Source: Photobacterium ganghwense (lineage in GTDB: Bacteria > Pseudomonadota > Gammaproteobacteria > Enterobacterales > Vibrionaceae). Taken from it: a stretch of 64,000 bases of DNA. The first letter of the stretch is position 1, and every line of letters starts with the position of its first letter. Below the pieces are notes generated by a model. It did not search any database, was not told where the DNA came from, and saw nothing but the letters and a program-made list of their open reading frames with translations. Where the stretch lies: NCBI RefSeq assembly GCF_003025595.1, contig NZ_PYMI01000001.1, forward strand, positions 1 to 64,000, in the 5' to 3' direction. The translations under genes were made by a program, and so were the position numbers. Shown here piece by piece: positions 53,802-62,909 of this stretch.

Positions 53802-55114
53802 AGCTCACTCCGACTTTGCCATTTTGCCAGTTGAATTCGACTTTTCACGCCCATACCAAGAAGAGGTTCCGGCGGATTTAGACTTGGCATTCCTGTCACT
53901 TGCTGAATATCTTTCAACGCAGAGGAGTATTCACCCGCGACAAGGTCTGCCAATAAAGTACCGGAGATCGTCCCCCAGGCTGCGCCCACACCGTTATCGC
54001 AGGCACTGGCATAAACCCCATCATCCAGTTGACCAAAGAAGTTAGTAAAGTTACGGGAAATCGCGTAAACGCCACCCCAAGTGTGTGTAAACGGTACGTC
54101 CTCCAGCTCAGGATATCGTGCCAGGAAAACCTGCCGATGATCATTTTGGATCTGTTGTTTTACTCTATCACTCACACTGGCGCCGTACTTCGGTACATGC
54201 TTATAAGTGTTACGGATTAGAATCCGACGATCCGCCGTCATACGTAGCGTTGTACCGGCATGATCGGCAGGAGTCAGCCCCCAGTTTAACTGTCCACCGT
54301 AACGTTGCATCTCTTCATCGGTCAGTGGCCGAGTCCAGCTGGCAAATGTCATTACCGGCAGCAATCGGTTTTTCAGGTACCCAAATTCGCGGGTAAAGAT
54401 ACTGGTACCCAGTAGTAGCTCTGGGGTTTTCACCACACCATGATCGCCCTGCAGCACCCAATGCCCGTTTTCTTTGTACAAACGACGTATTGGTGAATTC
54501 TCAAAAACTTCAATATTCTCAGGCAGACTTTCCCCCAAGCCGCGTACTAATGCTGCTGGCTGCATCAGGTAGCCACCGGGTGTATAAATAGCTCGACTGT
54601 AATAGTTCGTCCCCAGCACTTTTGCCAGCTCAGCACCATCAACATGTTCAAACGGTTCACCTAAATCTTTCATCAGGTGTTCAAAATGGTCCAGGTAAGC
54701 TTCACCTCGAGACCCAACCGCCCCCTGGTACTTACCGACGGCCGACCACTGACAGTCAATGCTGTACTGCTTCACCAACTTCGACAGCTGTGAAATAGCA
54801 GAGCGGTTAAGGGATAACAACTTTTGCTTATGTTCAGGATTCGGATGCTCCAGCGCAAACTTGTGTGGCAAATCGATCACGAAACCTGAATTACGCCCGG
54901 AAGCTCCCTGCCCGATACGCTGGGCATCGATTAACAATATGCGGGCATAAGGGCTATGTTCAGCCAGTCTTCTTGCCATTGCCAATCCGGCAAAACCGGC
55001 GCCCAGCACCACATAATCTGTAGATACTTCGCCGTTAAGTTGAGGCTTCACGGGCGTTTGTGGCAGCGCCTGATACCAGCCACAAGTATTATCGTCATTG
55101 GGTAAGTGAATCAT
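53798..55114 (-). CDS. FAD-dependent amine oxidoreductase (PuuB/DAO type)
   Basis: 438 residues. FAD-binding GxGxxG at 38-43 (VVLGAGFAGLAMARRL), then DAQRIGQGASGRNSGFV, the signature of gamma-glutamylputrescine oxidase (PuuB) and related DAO-family enzymes. Later segments include TPGGYLMQPAALVRGL and ASACDNGVGAAWGT. The start at 55114 follows GTGGAGGAAAA; the frame from 55129 overlaps the upstream stop. Such enzymes oxidise a secondary or N-methyl amine. Here it probably handles a demethylated or aminated product of the Rieske reaction. Confidence 0.85.
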   Translation of the reverse strand: MIHLPNDDNTCGWYQALPQTPVKPQLNGEVSTDYVVLGAGFAGLAMARRLAEHSPYARILLIDAQRIGQGASGRNSGFVIDLPHKFALEHPNPEHKQKLLSLNRSAISQLSKLVKQYSIDCQWSAVGKYQGAVGSRGEAYLDHFEHLMKDLGEPFEHVDGAELAKVLGTNYYSRAIYTPGGYLMQPAALVRGLGESLPENIEVFENSPIRRLYKENGHWVLQGDHGVVKTPELLLGTSIFTREFGYLKNRLLPVMTFASWTRPLTDEEMQRYGGQLNWGLTPADHAGTTLRMTADRRILIRNTYKHVPKYGASVSDRVKQQIQNDHRQVFLARYPELEDVPFTHTWGGVYAISRNFTNFFGQLDDGVYASACDNGVGAAWGTISGTLLADLVAGEYSSALKDIQQVTGMPSLNPPEPLLGMGVKSRIQLAKWQSRSEL

Positions 55115-55125
55115 TTTTCCTCCAC

Positions 55126-56598
55126 TCACGCTGCTGTTTGTTTAAGGGACAATTGTCCCAGCCATTTTGCCCGCATTGACTGAGCATGCTTGCCTAACAA
55201 GGCAAATCCGGTCATTACCCCTTCAGGTGTATAAAATGCGGCTGTCATATCTTCACCCTGTTGCTCGATGATCCATTCCCCGTAAGCAGGAGTTGAAACA
55301 GGGAAAACAGAAAGTGGCATCAACGGGGTTTTGACTATTACCGGGGTCGCCGACAGTATTACGGGAGTCACTTCACCGAGCAGACTTTTTGCCATAGACG
55401 GGATAGCCTGATTAATTGGCGCAATATACGGCTGCCAACCTTGAGATGTTTCGGCGCAATCGCCCAGCGCAAATATATGCTGGTCACTGGTTTGGCCATA
55501 GCTATTAACTATGATCCCACGTCCTGTTTCCAAACCCGCTAACTCGGCCAGTTGCACATTGGGTTTCAAACCGACGGCGCTGAGTATTAAATCGGCTTCA
55601 ACCTGCTTTCCGCTGTTAAGATGTAAGAGGTAATCGGTTTGGTCTGCACTTGTTCTCTGAGACGGCTCGATAAAAGAAATGCTGTCTTGCAATGCCCACT
55701 TGACCCCACGACTTGAAAAGGTGGCTTGCAAAGCTTCGCCAAGCGGTTGCGGTATCAATCGCTCCATCGGCCACTGCCCCAGACCGATGACCGTTACGTC
55801 AAAACCGCTTTCGATTAGATCGTTGGCAAACTCGCAGCCGATTAAACCGTCCCCCAGAATGGCTACTCGTTTTTTCTCTGCCAGGTGTTGGCGAAAATGG
55901 CGATAATCCACTAAATCATTGACACTGAAAACACCGGAACAATCACCGCCGATAGGAATCGCTATTGGTGAAGCACCCGTTGCCAGCACCAAGCGACTAT
56001 ACGCATAAGTGCCGATATTGGTATGCAGTGTGTGATTTTCACGATCGATATGCTCGACGCGGGTATGCGGATAAATTCGAATGTTAAGGCGGCTTTCCCA
56101 CTCCAAAGCACTTTCGCTTTGCAGGCTTTCGCCATCTTTACCCACAGCCAAAGCATTTGACAGAGCAGGCTTGCTGTAAAGTGCCCCATCATCTGCAGTG
56201 AACACGGTGATGGGCACATCGACTGACTGCGCCCGAAGTGCAGCGGCCAACTGGTAGCCACTGTGACCACTACCGATAATGACAATAGGTTCAACCGCAA
56301 CAAACGACGATGGATTGACTTCCTGCTGTGAAGGTTGCTCGGCAGGAATCATCGATTCAGATGAACCTGACGGGTCTGCTACTACCTGTTCTGCGACAGC
56401 AGTGACATCAACAACTGACTCAGCTTCGTCCCTCGTAATTTCAATCATCTCGAAGTCAGCTTTACTTACCAGGCAATCCGGACAAAGCCAGTCATCCGGT
56501 ACCTCTTCCCAGCGCGTTCCCGGAGCAATGCCATCTGCTGGCCACCCTTCAGCTTCATCATAAATCAAGCCGCAAATGATACAGAGCCACTTTTTCAT
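55126..56598 (-). CDS. Rubredoxin fused to NAD(P)H/FAD rubredoxin-reductase-type flavoprotein
   Basis: 490 residues. N-terminal rubredoxin with C6-x2-C9 (WLCIICGLIYDE) and C39-x2-C42 (WLCPDCLVSKADFE). An Ala/Glu/Val linker (about 55-105) joins it to a pyridine-nucleotide-disulfide-type reductase: FAD GxGxxG-like IIGSGHSGYQLAAALR, NAD site VAILGDGLIGCEFANDL, and ALGDCAET near the C-terminus. NAD(P)H electrons should pass via FAD to the rubredoxin iron and on to an oxygenase. GGAGA precedes the ATG. Rieske oxygenases usually use plant-type ferredoxin reductases, so this partner is unusual. Confidence 0.9.
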   Translation of the reverse strand: MKKWLCIICGLIYDEAEGWPADGIAPGTRWEEVPDDWLCPDCLVSKADFEMIEITRDEAESVVDVTAVAEQVVADPSGSSESMIPAEQPSQQEVNPSSFVAVEPIVIIGSGHSGYQLAAALRAQSVDVPITVFTADDGALYSKPALSNALAVGKDGESLQSESALEWESRLNIRIYPHTRVEHIDRENHTLHTNIGTYAYSRLVLATGASPIAIPIGGDCSGVFSVNDLVDYRHFRQHLAEKKRVAILGDGLIGCEFANDLIESGFDVTVIGLGQWPMERLIPQPLGEALQATFSSRGVKWALQDSISFIEPSQRTSADQTDYLLHLNSGKQVEADLILSAVGLKPNVQLAELAGLETGRGIIVNSYGQTSDQHIFALGDCAETSQGWQPYIAPINQAIPSMAKSLLGEVTPVILSATPVIVKTPLMPLSVFPVSTPAYGEWIIEQQGEDMTAAFYTPEGVMTGFALLGKHAQSMRAKWLGQLSLKQTAA

Positions 56599-56806
56599 CA
56601 CTTTGTCTCCAAACTACCTTGTTCTGCTTTTACCGCATTGTTCTGCATTTTCCGCATTGCTCTGTCAGAGCAGTCCGGTGGCAATGAGCAACCTGCTTGT
56701 TGCAGGCTGTTCGGCACAACCTCTCCCTCACCGGTACCGACGCCTTCCTTACCCGTCCCGTTAATCAGGTTGACGCCGGGCCGGTGAAAGAGAGAATTGT
56801 TTCGGG
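56599..56806. other. Intra-operon gap between aldehyde dehydrogenase and reductase genes
   Basis: 208 bp without an ORF in an otherwise tight operon. A near-tandem repeat (CCGCATTGTTCTG and CCGCATTGCTCTG) lies around 56634-56662. Could hold an internal promoter or a processing site. Confidence 0.4.
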
Positions 56807-58240
56807 TTACTCGTTGTCGTGTTGCAATCGAATTGCGATATTGCGGGTATGGACATAGCTGTAAATCGCCTCTTGTCCTTTTTCCCGGCCAAAGCCGGAC
56901 AACCCAACACCACCAAATGGTGTTTCAATTCCACCGGCAAACCACTCATTAATGAACACCTGGCCACCACGAAGTTGCTGCGCCACCCTCAAGGTCTGAT
57001 TTAGGTTTTCACCGAATACGCCAGCAACCAAACCAAAGTCGGTGCCATTGGCGATATCTACCGCTTCTTTTTCGGTTTCAAATGATGTAATAACCAATAC
57101 CGGGCCAAACACTTCTTCCTGAGCAATCTGCATATCCGGTGTTGCTTCTATCACCGTCGGCGCCACGAAGTAGCCTGACAACTCTGGGGCATAGCCACCG
57201 GTCAGAATGGTCGCACCTTCCATTCTGGCTTGCTCAATCATTGCCAGCACTCGCGATTGCTGATCTTTGGAAACCAATGGTGTAATGTCCGACTGGCTTT
57301 CACCCTGACCAATACTCAGCCCTTCAGCCAATGCCACAACCGCCGCTTTCACTTCCTCGTAGCGCTCTTTTTGCACCAACAAACGCGACATTGCTGAACA
57401 CACTTGTCCGGCATTGAAGAAAATCCCAGTCTGAACACTTTTCAGTAAAGTCCCCAACACAGCATCGTTGAGCACAATGGCAGCTGATTTCCCACCTAAT
57501 TCCATAACCGATGGCGTAGCGCGCTGCGCCGCATCTTTGAGGATCCGCTGACCGGTTGGTACTGAACCGGTAAAGACAATCTGATCCACTTCTGGATGCT
57601 GCACCAGATGACTACCCACTTCCGACCCTTTACCACACATCAGGTTAATAGCCCCTTGTGGAAAACCAGCTTTTTCGATGGCTTTGACCAACAAGGTCAT
57701 CGCCAGCGGCGAGATTTCTGGTGACTTGATAACCACCGCATTACCTGCCGCCAGTGCCGGAGCTAAAGAACGGGCGCAAATCGAGACAGGAAAATTCCAA
57801 GGCACGATCTGCACCGACACACCAAACGGCACGTACTGGGTAAAATCGACATAGTCTTTGCCAAGCGGGATCGAGGTGCCTTCCAGTTTATCTGCCATGC
57901 CTGCGTAGTATTCGAAGTAGCGGGCCGATTCCAAAAACTCATCTTTGGCATCCTGCAGTGACTTACCGTTTTCACGACAGGCCACCAGCCCGCCTTCGTC
58001 TACCATTTCGCGAATAGCGGCTGCGGCTTTCAGCATCCACCCGGTTCGGACTGCCGGGCGTACACCCGACAGCACCCCCTCATTAACACAACGGCGAGCT
58101 GCCGCCATGGCACGGTCGGCATCAGCAATACTGGCCTGCGCAATGGTTGCGAAAGGCTCTGCCGTGCCTGGGTTCATCACCGTAAGGGAACGTTCAGCAT
58201 CACACCACTGACCATCGATGTAGTTAAGGTAATGCATCAT
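56807..58240 (-). CDS. NAD(P)-dependent aldehyde dehydrogenase
   Basis: 477 residues, complete ALDH fold. N149 (VPWNFP) stabilises the thiohemiacetal, E247 (MELGGKS) is the general base and C281 (GQVCSAMSR) the nucleophile; EEVFGPVL and the closing INEWFAGGIETPFGG follow. Resembles betaine-aldehyde and related dehydrogenases. The start at 58240 has GGAGG 8 nt upstream, just after the Rieske stop (2-bp gap), so the two are coupled. Expected to oxidise the aldehyde released by the oxygenase. Confidence 0.9.
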   Translation of the reverse strand: MMHYLNYIDGQWCDAERSLTVMNPGTAEPFATIAQASIADADRAMAAARRCVNEGVLSGVRPAVRTGWMLKAAAAIREMVDEGGLVACRENGKSLQDAKDEFLESARYFEYYAGMADKLEGTSIPLGKDYVDFTQYVPFGVSVQIVPWNFPVSICARSLAPALAAGNAVVIKSPEISPLAMTLLVKAIEKAGFPQGAINLMCGKGSEVGSHLVQHPEVDQIVFTGSVPTGQRILKDAAQRATPSVMELGGKSAAIVLNDAVLGTLLKSVQTGIFFNAGQVCSAMSRLLVQKERYEEVKAAVVALAEGLSIGQGESQSDITPLVSKDQQSRVLAMIEQARMEGATILTGGYAPELSGYFVAPTVIEATPDMQIAQEEVFGPVLVITSFETEKEAVDIANGTDFGLVAGVFGENLNQTLRVAQQLRGGQVFINEWFAGGIETPFGGVGLSGFGREKGQEAIYSYVHTRNIAIRLQHDNE

Positions 58241-58242
58241 GA

Positions 58243-59430
58243 TCAGTCCTCCATGGCCGATTTCACTTGCTTCGCCAACCAAGTCTGGAAAAAGTGTGTC
58301 GGTACATCCATCTCCGGTGAGAATACGCCGCCACTAAAGCCAGGAGAGTGACGTCCCTGCTGCATCCCTTCTACAGCACCGATATCTTCACCGAACACAA
58401 CACGCCATGATTCAACGGTAGCGGTACGGCAGGCTGCAAACTCATCCTTGGTTGCTTCATCGCCGACATAGAAAATGCGCAGATGCTCAACACTCTTCTC
58501 GGCAGAAATTGGCTCTATCATCATGGCAAATGCATGATCCGCCTGAATGCCCAGGAGCACGTTCGGAAACAGCGCAACATATTCCGCATGACGCAGCTTA
58601 TCTTCCGGCCAACTCGGGAATTTAGGCAAATGCGTGCCTGCCGTGTCAGACAGGTTATAAGCCAAGCTACCTTGACCGGCAAAACGTTCGTCAAACAGAA
58701 TGTTGTAGTGATCTTCAAGACGCGAATAGCTGTTCAGACTTGGGTGAACCCAAGGTAGGTGGTACGCTTCACAGTAGTTTTCAACGGCCAGTTTCCAGTT
58801 GCTATTTACTTCAATTTCCAGGTTTCCGCCCATATTCACGCGGCGCAACAGGCCCAAACCGTCATCCCCCAGAAAGGTCTTCCAGCGTTGCTCAAGCGGG
58901 GCAATGTGCTCCGAAAAGCTTGGAGCTTCACCTGACAAATTGACGAACACCATGTCCATCCATACAGCAGAGCGCAGCGGCTTCAGACCGTGTTTCTCAC
59001 ACTTAAAACGCTCATCTTTGTGTTTTGCAATTCCGCCAATGTGCGGTGTGCCTTTCAGGTTACCGTCAAGGTCGTATGTCCAAGAATGATATGGACAGCG
59101 AATCATTCCCTGTACTTCGCCTGCTTCATGCACCAATTTCATGCCTCGGTGGCTACAAACGTTGTGGAACACCTGCACTTCACCCTGACGATTTTTCATC
59201 AGCAAAAGAGGCAGATTCATAAAATCGATTGGCATGACATAGCCGTTTTTTATCAGATCAGAAGCAAATCCAATACATACCCAGGTATTGCCAAATACAT
59301 AATCACGTTCAAAGGTGAAATACTCAGCATTGGTGTAGGCGTCGTTTGGCATACCTGTCGCTTCGCTGATCGGATTCAGAACGTTTTCGACCAGCTCAAT
59401 AGGGATAATGGTTTGATTGACATTGCTCAT
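58243..59430 (-). CDS. Rieske oxygenase alpha subunit, quaternary-amine (CntA/GbcA) type
   Basis: 395 residues. Rieske [2Fe-2S] ligands C92-x-H94 and C112-x2-H115 (VCSHRG, RCPYHSW). Mononuclear iron site H224 and H229 in ENYCEAYHLPWVH, with E221 as bridging residue instead of the usual Asp. A bridging Glu is a known feature of carnitine monooxygenase CntA. No separate beta subunit, as in CntA and GbcA. GGAGA precedes the ATG. First gene of the operon. The probable reaction is oxidative C-N cleavage or N-demethylation of a betaine-like compound; the substrate is unproven. Confidence 0.88.
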   Translation of the reverse strand: MSNVNQTIIPIELVENVLNPISEATGMPNDAYTNAEYFTFERDYVFGNTWVCIGFASDLIKNGYVMPIDFMNLPLLLMKNRQGEVQVFHNVCSHRGMKLVHEAGEVQGMIRCPYHSWTYDLDGNLKGTPHIGGIAKHKDERFKCEKHGLKPLRSAVWMDMVFVNLSGEAPSFSEHIAPLEQRWKTFLGDDGLGLLRRVNMGGNLEIEVNSNWKLAVENYCEAYHLPWVHPSLNSYSRLEDHYNILFDERFAGQGSLAYNLSDTAGTHLPKFPSWPEDKLRHAEYVALFPNVLLGIQADHAFAMMIEPISAEKSVEHLRIFYVGDEATKDEFAACRTATVESWRVVFGEDIGAVEGMQQGRHSPGFSGGVFSPEMDVPTHFFQTWLAKQVKSAMED

Positions 59431-59752
59431 ATTCTTATCTCCGCAAAATAGAGTTGCTTCCAGTGCTCACAATATCGTGTCGCGTTAATGGAGAAGATTC
59501 TGGTTAACAATGCCGTAACAAACAAACGACTTTTTTGGAGGGTGTTAATGAGATTTTGTCATTGATGCATTGATCTCGAACAATTAATTTATCCACACTA
59601 ATAACAAGACTATTATTTGCATGATTAATTATCATCAATTGATGATAATTAATCAGTTGAAACACATTTCCGCACTCACTACCCTTTCGAAAATTAACAA
59701 TAACGTAACAACACTAAAAGCACTGAACAGCAAAGAACTGAGAGGGATGTTT
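59431..59752. promoter_or_regulatory. Divergent control region of the oxygenase operon and BCCT gene
   Basis: 322 bp between the leftward operon and the rightward transporter, containing the 34-bp palindrome at 59622-59655 and AT-rich DNA. Coordinated control of uptake and catabolism is likely here. Confidence 0.6.
59622..59655. promoter_or_regulatory. Perfect 34-bp palindrome, candidate operator
   Basis: Each half reads TGATTAATTATCATCAA on its own strand; all 17 base pairs match with no spacer. It lies 98 bp before the BCCT start and 192 bp before the oxygenase start. Suited to a dimeric or tetrameric regulator, perhaps the LysR protein encoded at 61647-62573. Confidence 0.75.
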
Positions 59753-61513
59753 ATGAGAGCAACATCAGGGATACTGAAAGGGCTAAACCCTACTGTTACG
59801 ATTGCATCAAAAATAGTAGTAATAGGATTTGTACTTTTCTGCGCCATTCTCGCTAATCAGGCCGGACAATATTTCGAAACGATTTCCGGCATTTTATTGC
59901 AGAATATGAAGTGGTTTTACATTGGTCTGGTGTCACTCGTTGTCGGATTTCTAATTTATTTAATGGTCAGTCGCTATGGCCATATTCGACTGGGTAAAGA
60001 TGATGAAAAACCGGAGTTCAGCTATTTGTCATGGATTTCGATGCTGTTTTCCGGAGGTATGGGAATCGGCCTGATCTTCTGGTCAGTCGCCGAACCCATG
60101 TGGCATTACGCAGATAATCCATTTACGGAAGGACTGACCAATCAATCAGCAGCGACAGCAATGAGACTGACATTTTTCCATTGGGGTCTGCACCCTTGGT
60201 CAGTCTTTATCATTGTCGCACTGGCATTGGCTTACTTTTCCTACCGTAAAGATCTGCCTTTCACTCTGCGCTCCATCCTTTACCCGCTAGTGGGTGAACG
60301 TATTTACGGCCCAATCGGGCATACCGTGGACATACTGACCGTTGCAGTAACCGCCTTTGGTATCTCACAAACATTAGGCATGGGCGTTATACAGATTAAT
60401 TCCGGGTTAAATCAGGCATTCGGGTTTGATATCAGCCTGGGAACACAGCTAATTATTATTGTGACGCTGTGTACCTGCGCAGTAGCATCGGTTCTGTCTG
60501 GGGTAGGTAAAGGGATACGTCGCCTGTCAGAGTGGAACATGATTCTTTCACTGTTATTGGTGTTGGTAGTGCTATACATAGGGCCAACGCGTTATATTTT
60601 AAACACGATGCTGGAAAGTACCGGTGCCTATGCGCAGAACCTTGTAGGGATGAGTTTCTGGAGTGATGCGCAGAATGATTCTGGCTGGCAAAACTGGTGG
60701 ACAGCCTATTATTGGCCATGGTGGATGACATGGGCACCGTTTGTCGGCATGTTTGTGGCACGTATTTCGAAGGGACGTACGATTAGAGAACTGATTGGTG
60801 GTGCCTTGATAGTACCAACCCTGATCACTTTCCTGTGGATCTCTGTTTTTGGTGGCGCAGCACTGAAAGTGGAGCAAGATGCCCGTATCGCTTATCAAAA
60901 TAAGGTTGTCGCCGCCCAAGAAGCTAACCAGCCAACCCCACCCGCTTTTACCGGAGGTCCAATTCTGGAAGCAACAAAAGCCGATACAACTCGTGCCCTG
61001 TTTACCTTGTTTGATAATCTGGATACTGACCTGTTTGGGAAACTACTTAGTACTCTTGCCTGTTTGTTGCTTGGAACCTATTTTATTACCTCGGCAGATT
61101 CCGGCACACTGGTTTTGTGTACACTTGATGCAGGTGGCGACAGTGAGCCTCCGAAATCAATTCGGATTTTATGGGGTATTATGATTGCAGCCATTGCCGG
61201 CGTGTTGCTATATGCAGGCGGACTGAAAGCTATGCAGACGGCCTCTATTATTGCAGGCTTCCCAATTGCTATCTTTATCGCGGTGATGAGCCTTACACTG
61301 TTCCATTGTATTCGCCGGGAGCCTAAACCGTGGGCAATGCTGCCTGAACATGTACACCCAGAAAAAGATAAATTAGACGGGCCAGTTGAACCATTGTCAG
61401 AACCGAAGACAGAACTGAATACTGCGACAGCAACAGCAACGGCCGTTCAAGCAAATCTGGCTGATAAACCGGATACCGATCTCGCAGTGGACCAGAAACC
61501 TCTCTTAAGTTAG
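59753..61513 (+). CDS. BCCT-family betaine/carnitine/choline transporter
   Basis: 586 residues from the ATG at 59753 (MRATSGILKGLNP), with GAGAGGG 6 nt upstream; an ATG two codons earlier overlaps that site. Twelve membrane helices. Family motifs: FSGGMGIGLIFWSVAEPMWHY, the GLHPWS element and the Trp-rich box WWTAYYWPWWMTWAPFVGMF. The hydrophilic tail is rich in Ala/Thr/Pro. BCCT carriers import trimethylammonium solutes. Location opposite a CntA/GbcA-type oxygenase operon suggests catabolic rather than purely osmotic uptake. Confidence 0.93.
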   Translation: MRATSGILKGLNPTVTIASKIVVIGFVLFCAILANQAGQYFETISGILLQNMKWFYIGLVSLVVGFLIYLMVSRYGHIRLGKDDEKPEFSYLSWISMLFSGGMGIGLIFWSVAEPMWHYADNPFTEGLTNQSAATAMRLTFFHWGLHPWSVFIIVALALAYFSYRKDLPFTLRSILYPLVGERIYGPIGHTVDILTVAVTAFGISQTLGMGVIQINSGLNQAFGFDISLGTQLIIIVTLCTCAVASVLSGVGKGIRRLSEWNMILSLLLVLVVLYIGPTRYILNTMLESTGAYAQNLVGMSFWSDAQNDSGWQNWWTAYYWPWWMTWAPFVGMFVARISKGRTIRELIGGALIVPTLITFLWISVFGGAALKVEQDARIAYQNKVVAAQEANQPTPPAFTGGPILEATKADTTRALFTLFDNLDTDLFGKLLSTLACLLLGTYFITSADSGTLVLCTLDAGGDSEPPKSIRILWGIMIAAIAGVLLYAGGLKAMQTASIIAGFPIAIFIAVMSLTLFHCIRREPKPWAMLPEHVHPEKDKLDGPVEPLSEPKTELNTATATATAVQANLADKPDTDLAVDQKPLLS

Positions 61514-61585
61514 CCGTTTGATTCAAAAACGATTATGTAAAACAGACGCTTCATAGCATGCGACGACATTTGCATGCGACGAAAT

Positions 61586-61615
61586 AAAAAGCTGGAATAT
61601 ATATTCCAGCTTTTT
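61586..61615. terminator. Bidirectional terminator between BCCT and LysR genes
   Basis: AAAAAGCTGGAATAT / ATATTCCAGCTTTTT, a perfect 30-bp palindrome between the convergent genes, with T runs in both directions. Confidence 0.92.
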
Positions 61616-61646
61616 ATATTCAGAGCTTCAACCTTATTCCAGGAGT

Positions 61647-62573
61647 CTAAACCAATCCTTTTTGTCCCACTCCATCGGGTAGTTGTCGCAACAACCACTC
61701 ACGAAAAAGTTTGACGCTGGATGGTATGACTCCTCTTCCTAACGGCTCCAACATTGAAAAATTCGATGGTGTCGACAGAACGTGTTCAACAGGCCTTACC
61801 AAAGCTCCACTTTGCAAATAGTCGTCAACCAGCGATCCCCAGGCCAACGCTATACCCTGCCCATTAATAGCTGCCTGCAGCAACATTGGATAATTATTAA
61901 TGTTCACTCGATTTCTGGGAGTATAGTGAGGCAGACCAACAGATTGGAACCACTCTTCCCAGTTAATCCAGTCACGCTGTGATTCTTCCAGATATAAAAG
62001 GGTTTTATTAAAGACATTCTCGTGCTCGGTCGGATGACCTATTTTTTCCAGATATGTAGGGCTACACACAGGAAACACTTCTTCAGAAAATAACGTCGTC
62101 ACCTTCATTTCCGCAGGCGGAGTACGACAATAAAATAAAGCTATATCGCAATCCAAACGTCGTAAGTCCAGAATATTGTCCGAAGCCAAAATCCGAAGAT
62201 CAATATCTTCATGGTCATTCTGAAACTCAGCTACTTTTGGAAGCAACCATAGCGCAGCCATCGCATTGGTCGTTGCTACGGTTATCTTTTGATCACCTTG
62301 CCATTTTTTAACATCACCGGTCACTTGCGCAATGTCCATGAGTGACTGGCTAATCGAATGGTAATATTGCAGTCCGGTCGGAGTAAGATGAATACTACGA
62401 TTGGCTCGGGTAAACATCGCTTTTCCAAGGTACTCTTCAAGCTGGCGAATTTGTCGGCTAATCGCCCCTTGGGTCACATTGAGTTCATCAGCTGCCATGG
62501 TAAAACTTAGGTGTCGAGCTGACGCTTCGAATGCAATTAAGCTGTTCAAAGGAGGTAACGGTTTGATTTTCAT
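61647..62573 (-). CDS. LysR-type regulator (GcvA-like)
   Basis: 308 residues. N-terminal winged HTH (LNSLIAFEASARHLSFTMAADELNVTQGAISRQIRQLEEYLG) and a periplasmic-binding-like effector domain (KITVATTNAMAALWLLPKVAEF, CDIALFYCRT, INGQGIALAWGSLVDDYL). The GcvA subgroup often controls glycine betaine, carnitine and choline genes. It converges on the BCCT gene at the terminator. It probably senses the substrate or an intermediate and controls the divergent promoter region 2 kb away; this is inferred from proximity. Confidence 0.88.
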   Translation of the reverse strand: MKIKPLPPLNSLIAFEASARHLSFTMAADELNVTQGAISRQIRQLEEYLGKAMFTRANRSIHLTPTGLQYYHSISQSLMDIAQVTGDVKKWQGDQKITVATTNAMAALWLLPKVAEFQNDHEDIDLRILASDNILDLRRLDCDIALFYCRTPPAEMKVTTLFSEEVFPVCSPTYLEKIGHPTEHENVFNKTLLYLEESQRDWINWEEWFQSVGLPHYTPRNRVNINNYPMLLQAAINGQGIALAWGSLVDDYLQSGALVRPVEHVLSTPSNFSMLEPLGRGVIPSSVKLFREWLLRQLPDGVGQKGLV

Positions 62574-62909
62574 TGTACTTCCAGTAAGGCGTGTTCTGTA
62601 ATTATTATGATTTCTATGCCCTTATCGGCATGAAGAACATCAGCACATTCTGAGCGGAATTCACTAAACAACAATTGATAAAAGTAAAAAAGGAGACTTG
62701 AGTCATAGTTAACCCAAGTAAATTCGCACTTTTTCGCAAGTCGCATCCTTTGACCGAAAAAGTGAGGTCAATACATAGAAAGGGTCTTAGGCAGCTAAAA
62801 CCCATTACTGTATGCAAGGTTCAATGTTATCTCGTTATAACGATAGGAATTGTGCTCTTCCTATAAGCAATACACCGACCTAATTGAAGAAAACAAACAG
62901 CACACTTTG
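62574..62909. other. Intergenic region between OsmC-like and LysR genes
   Basis: 336 bp between two leftward genes. No supported gene and no clear site; it should contain the LysR gene promoter. Confidence 0.4.
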
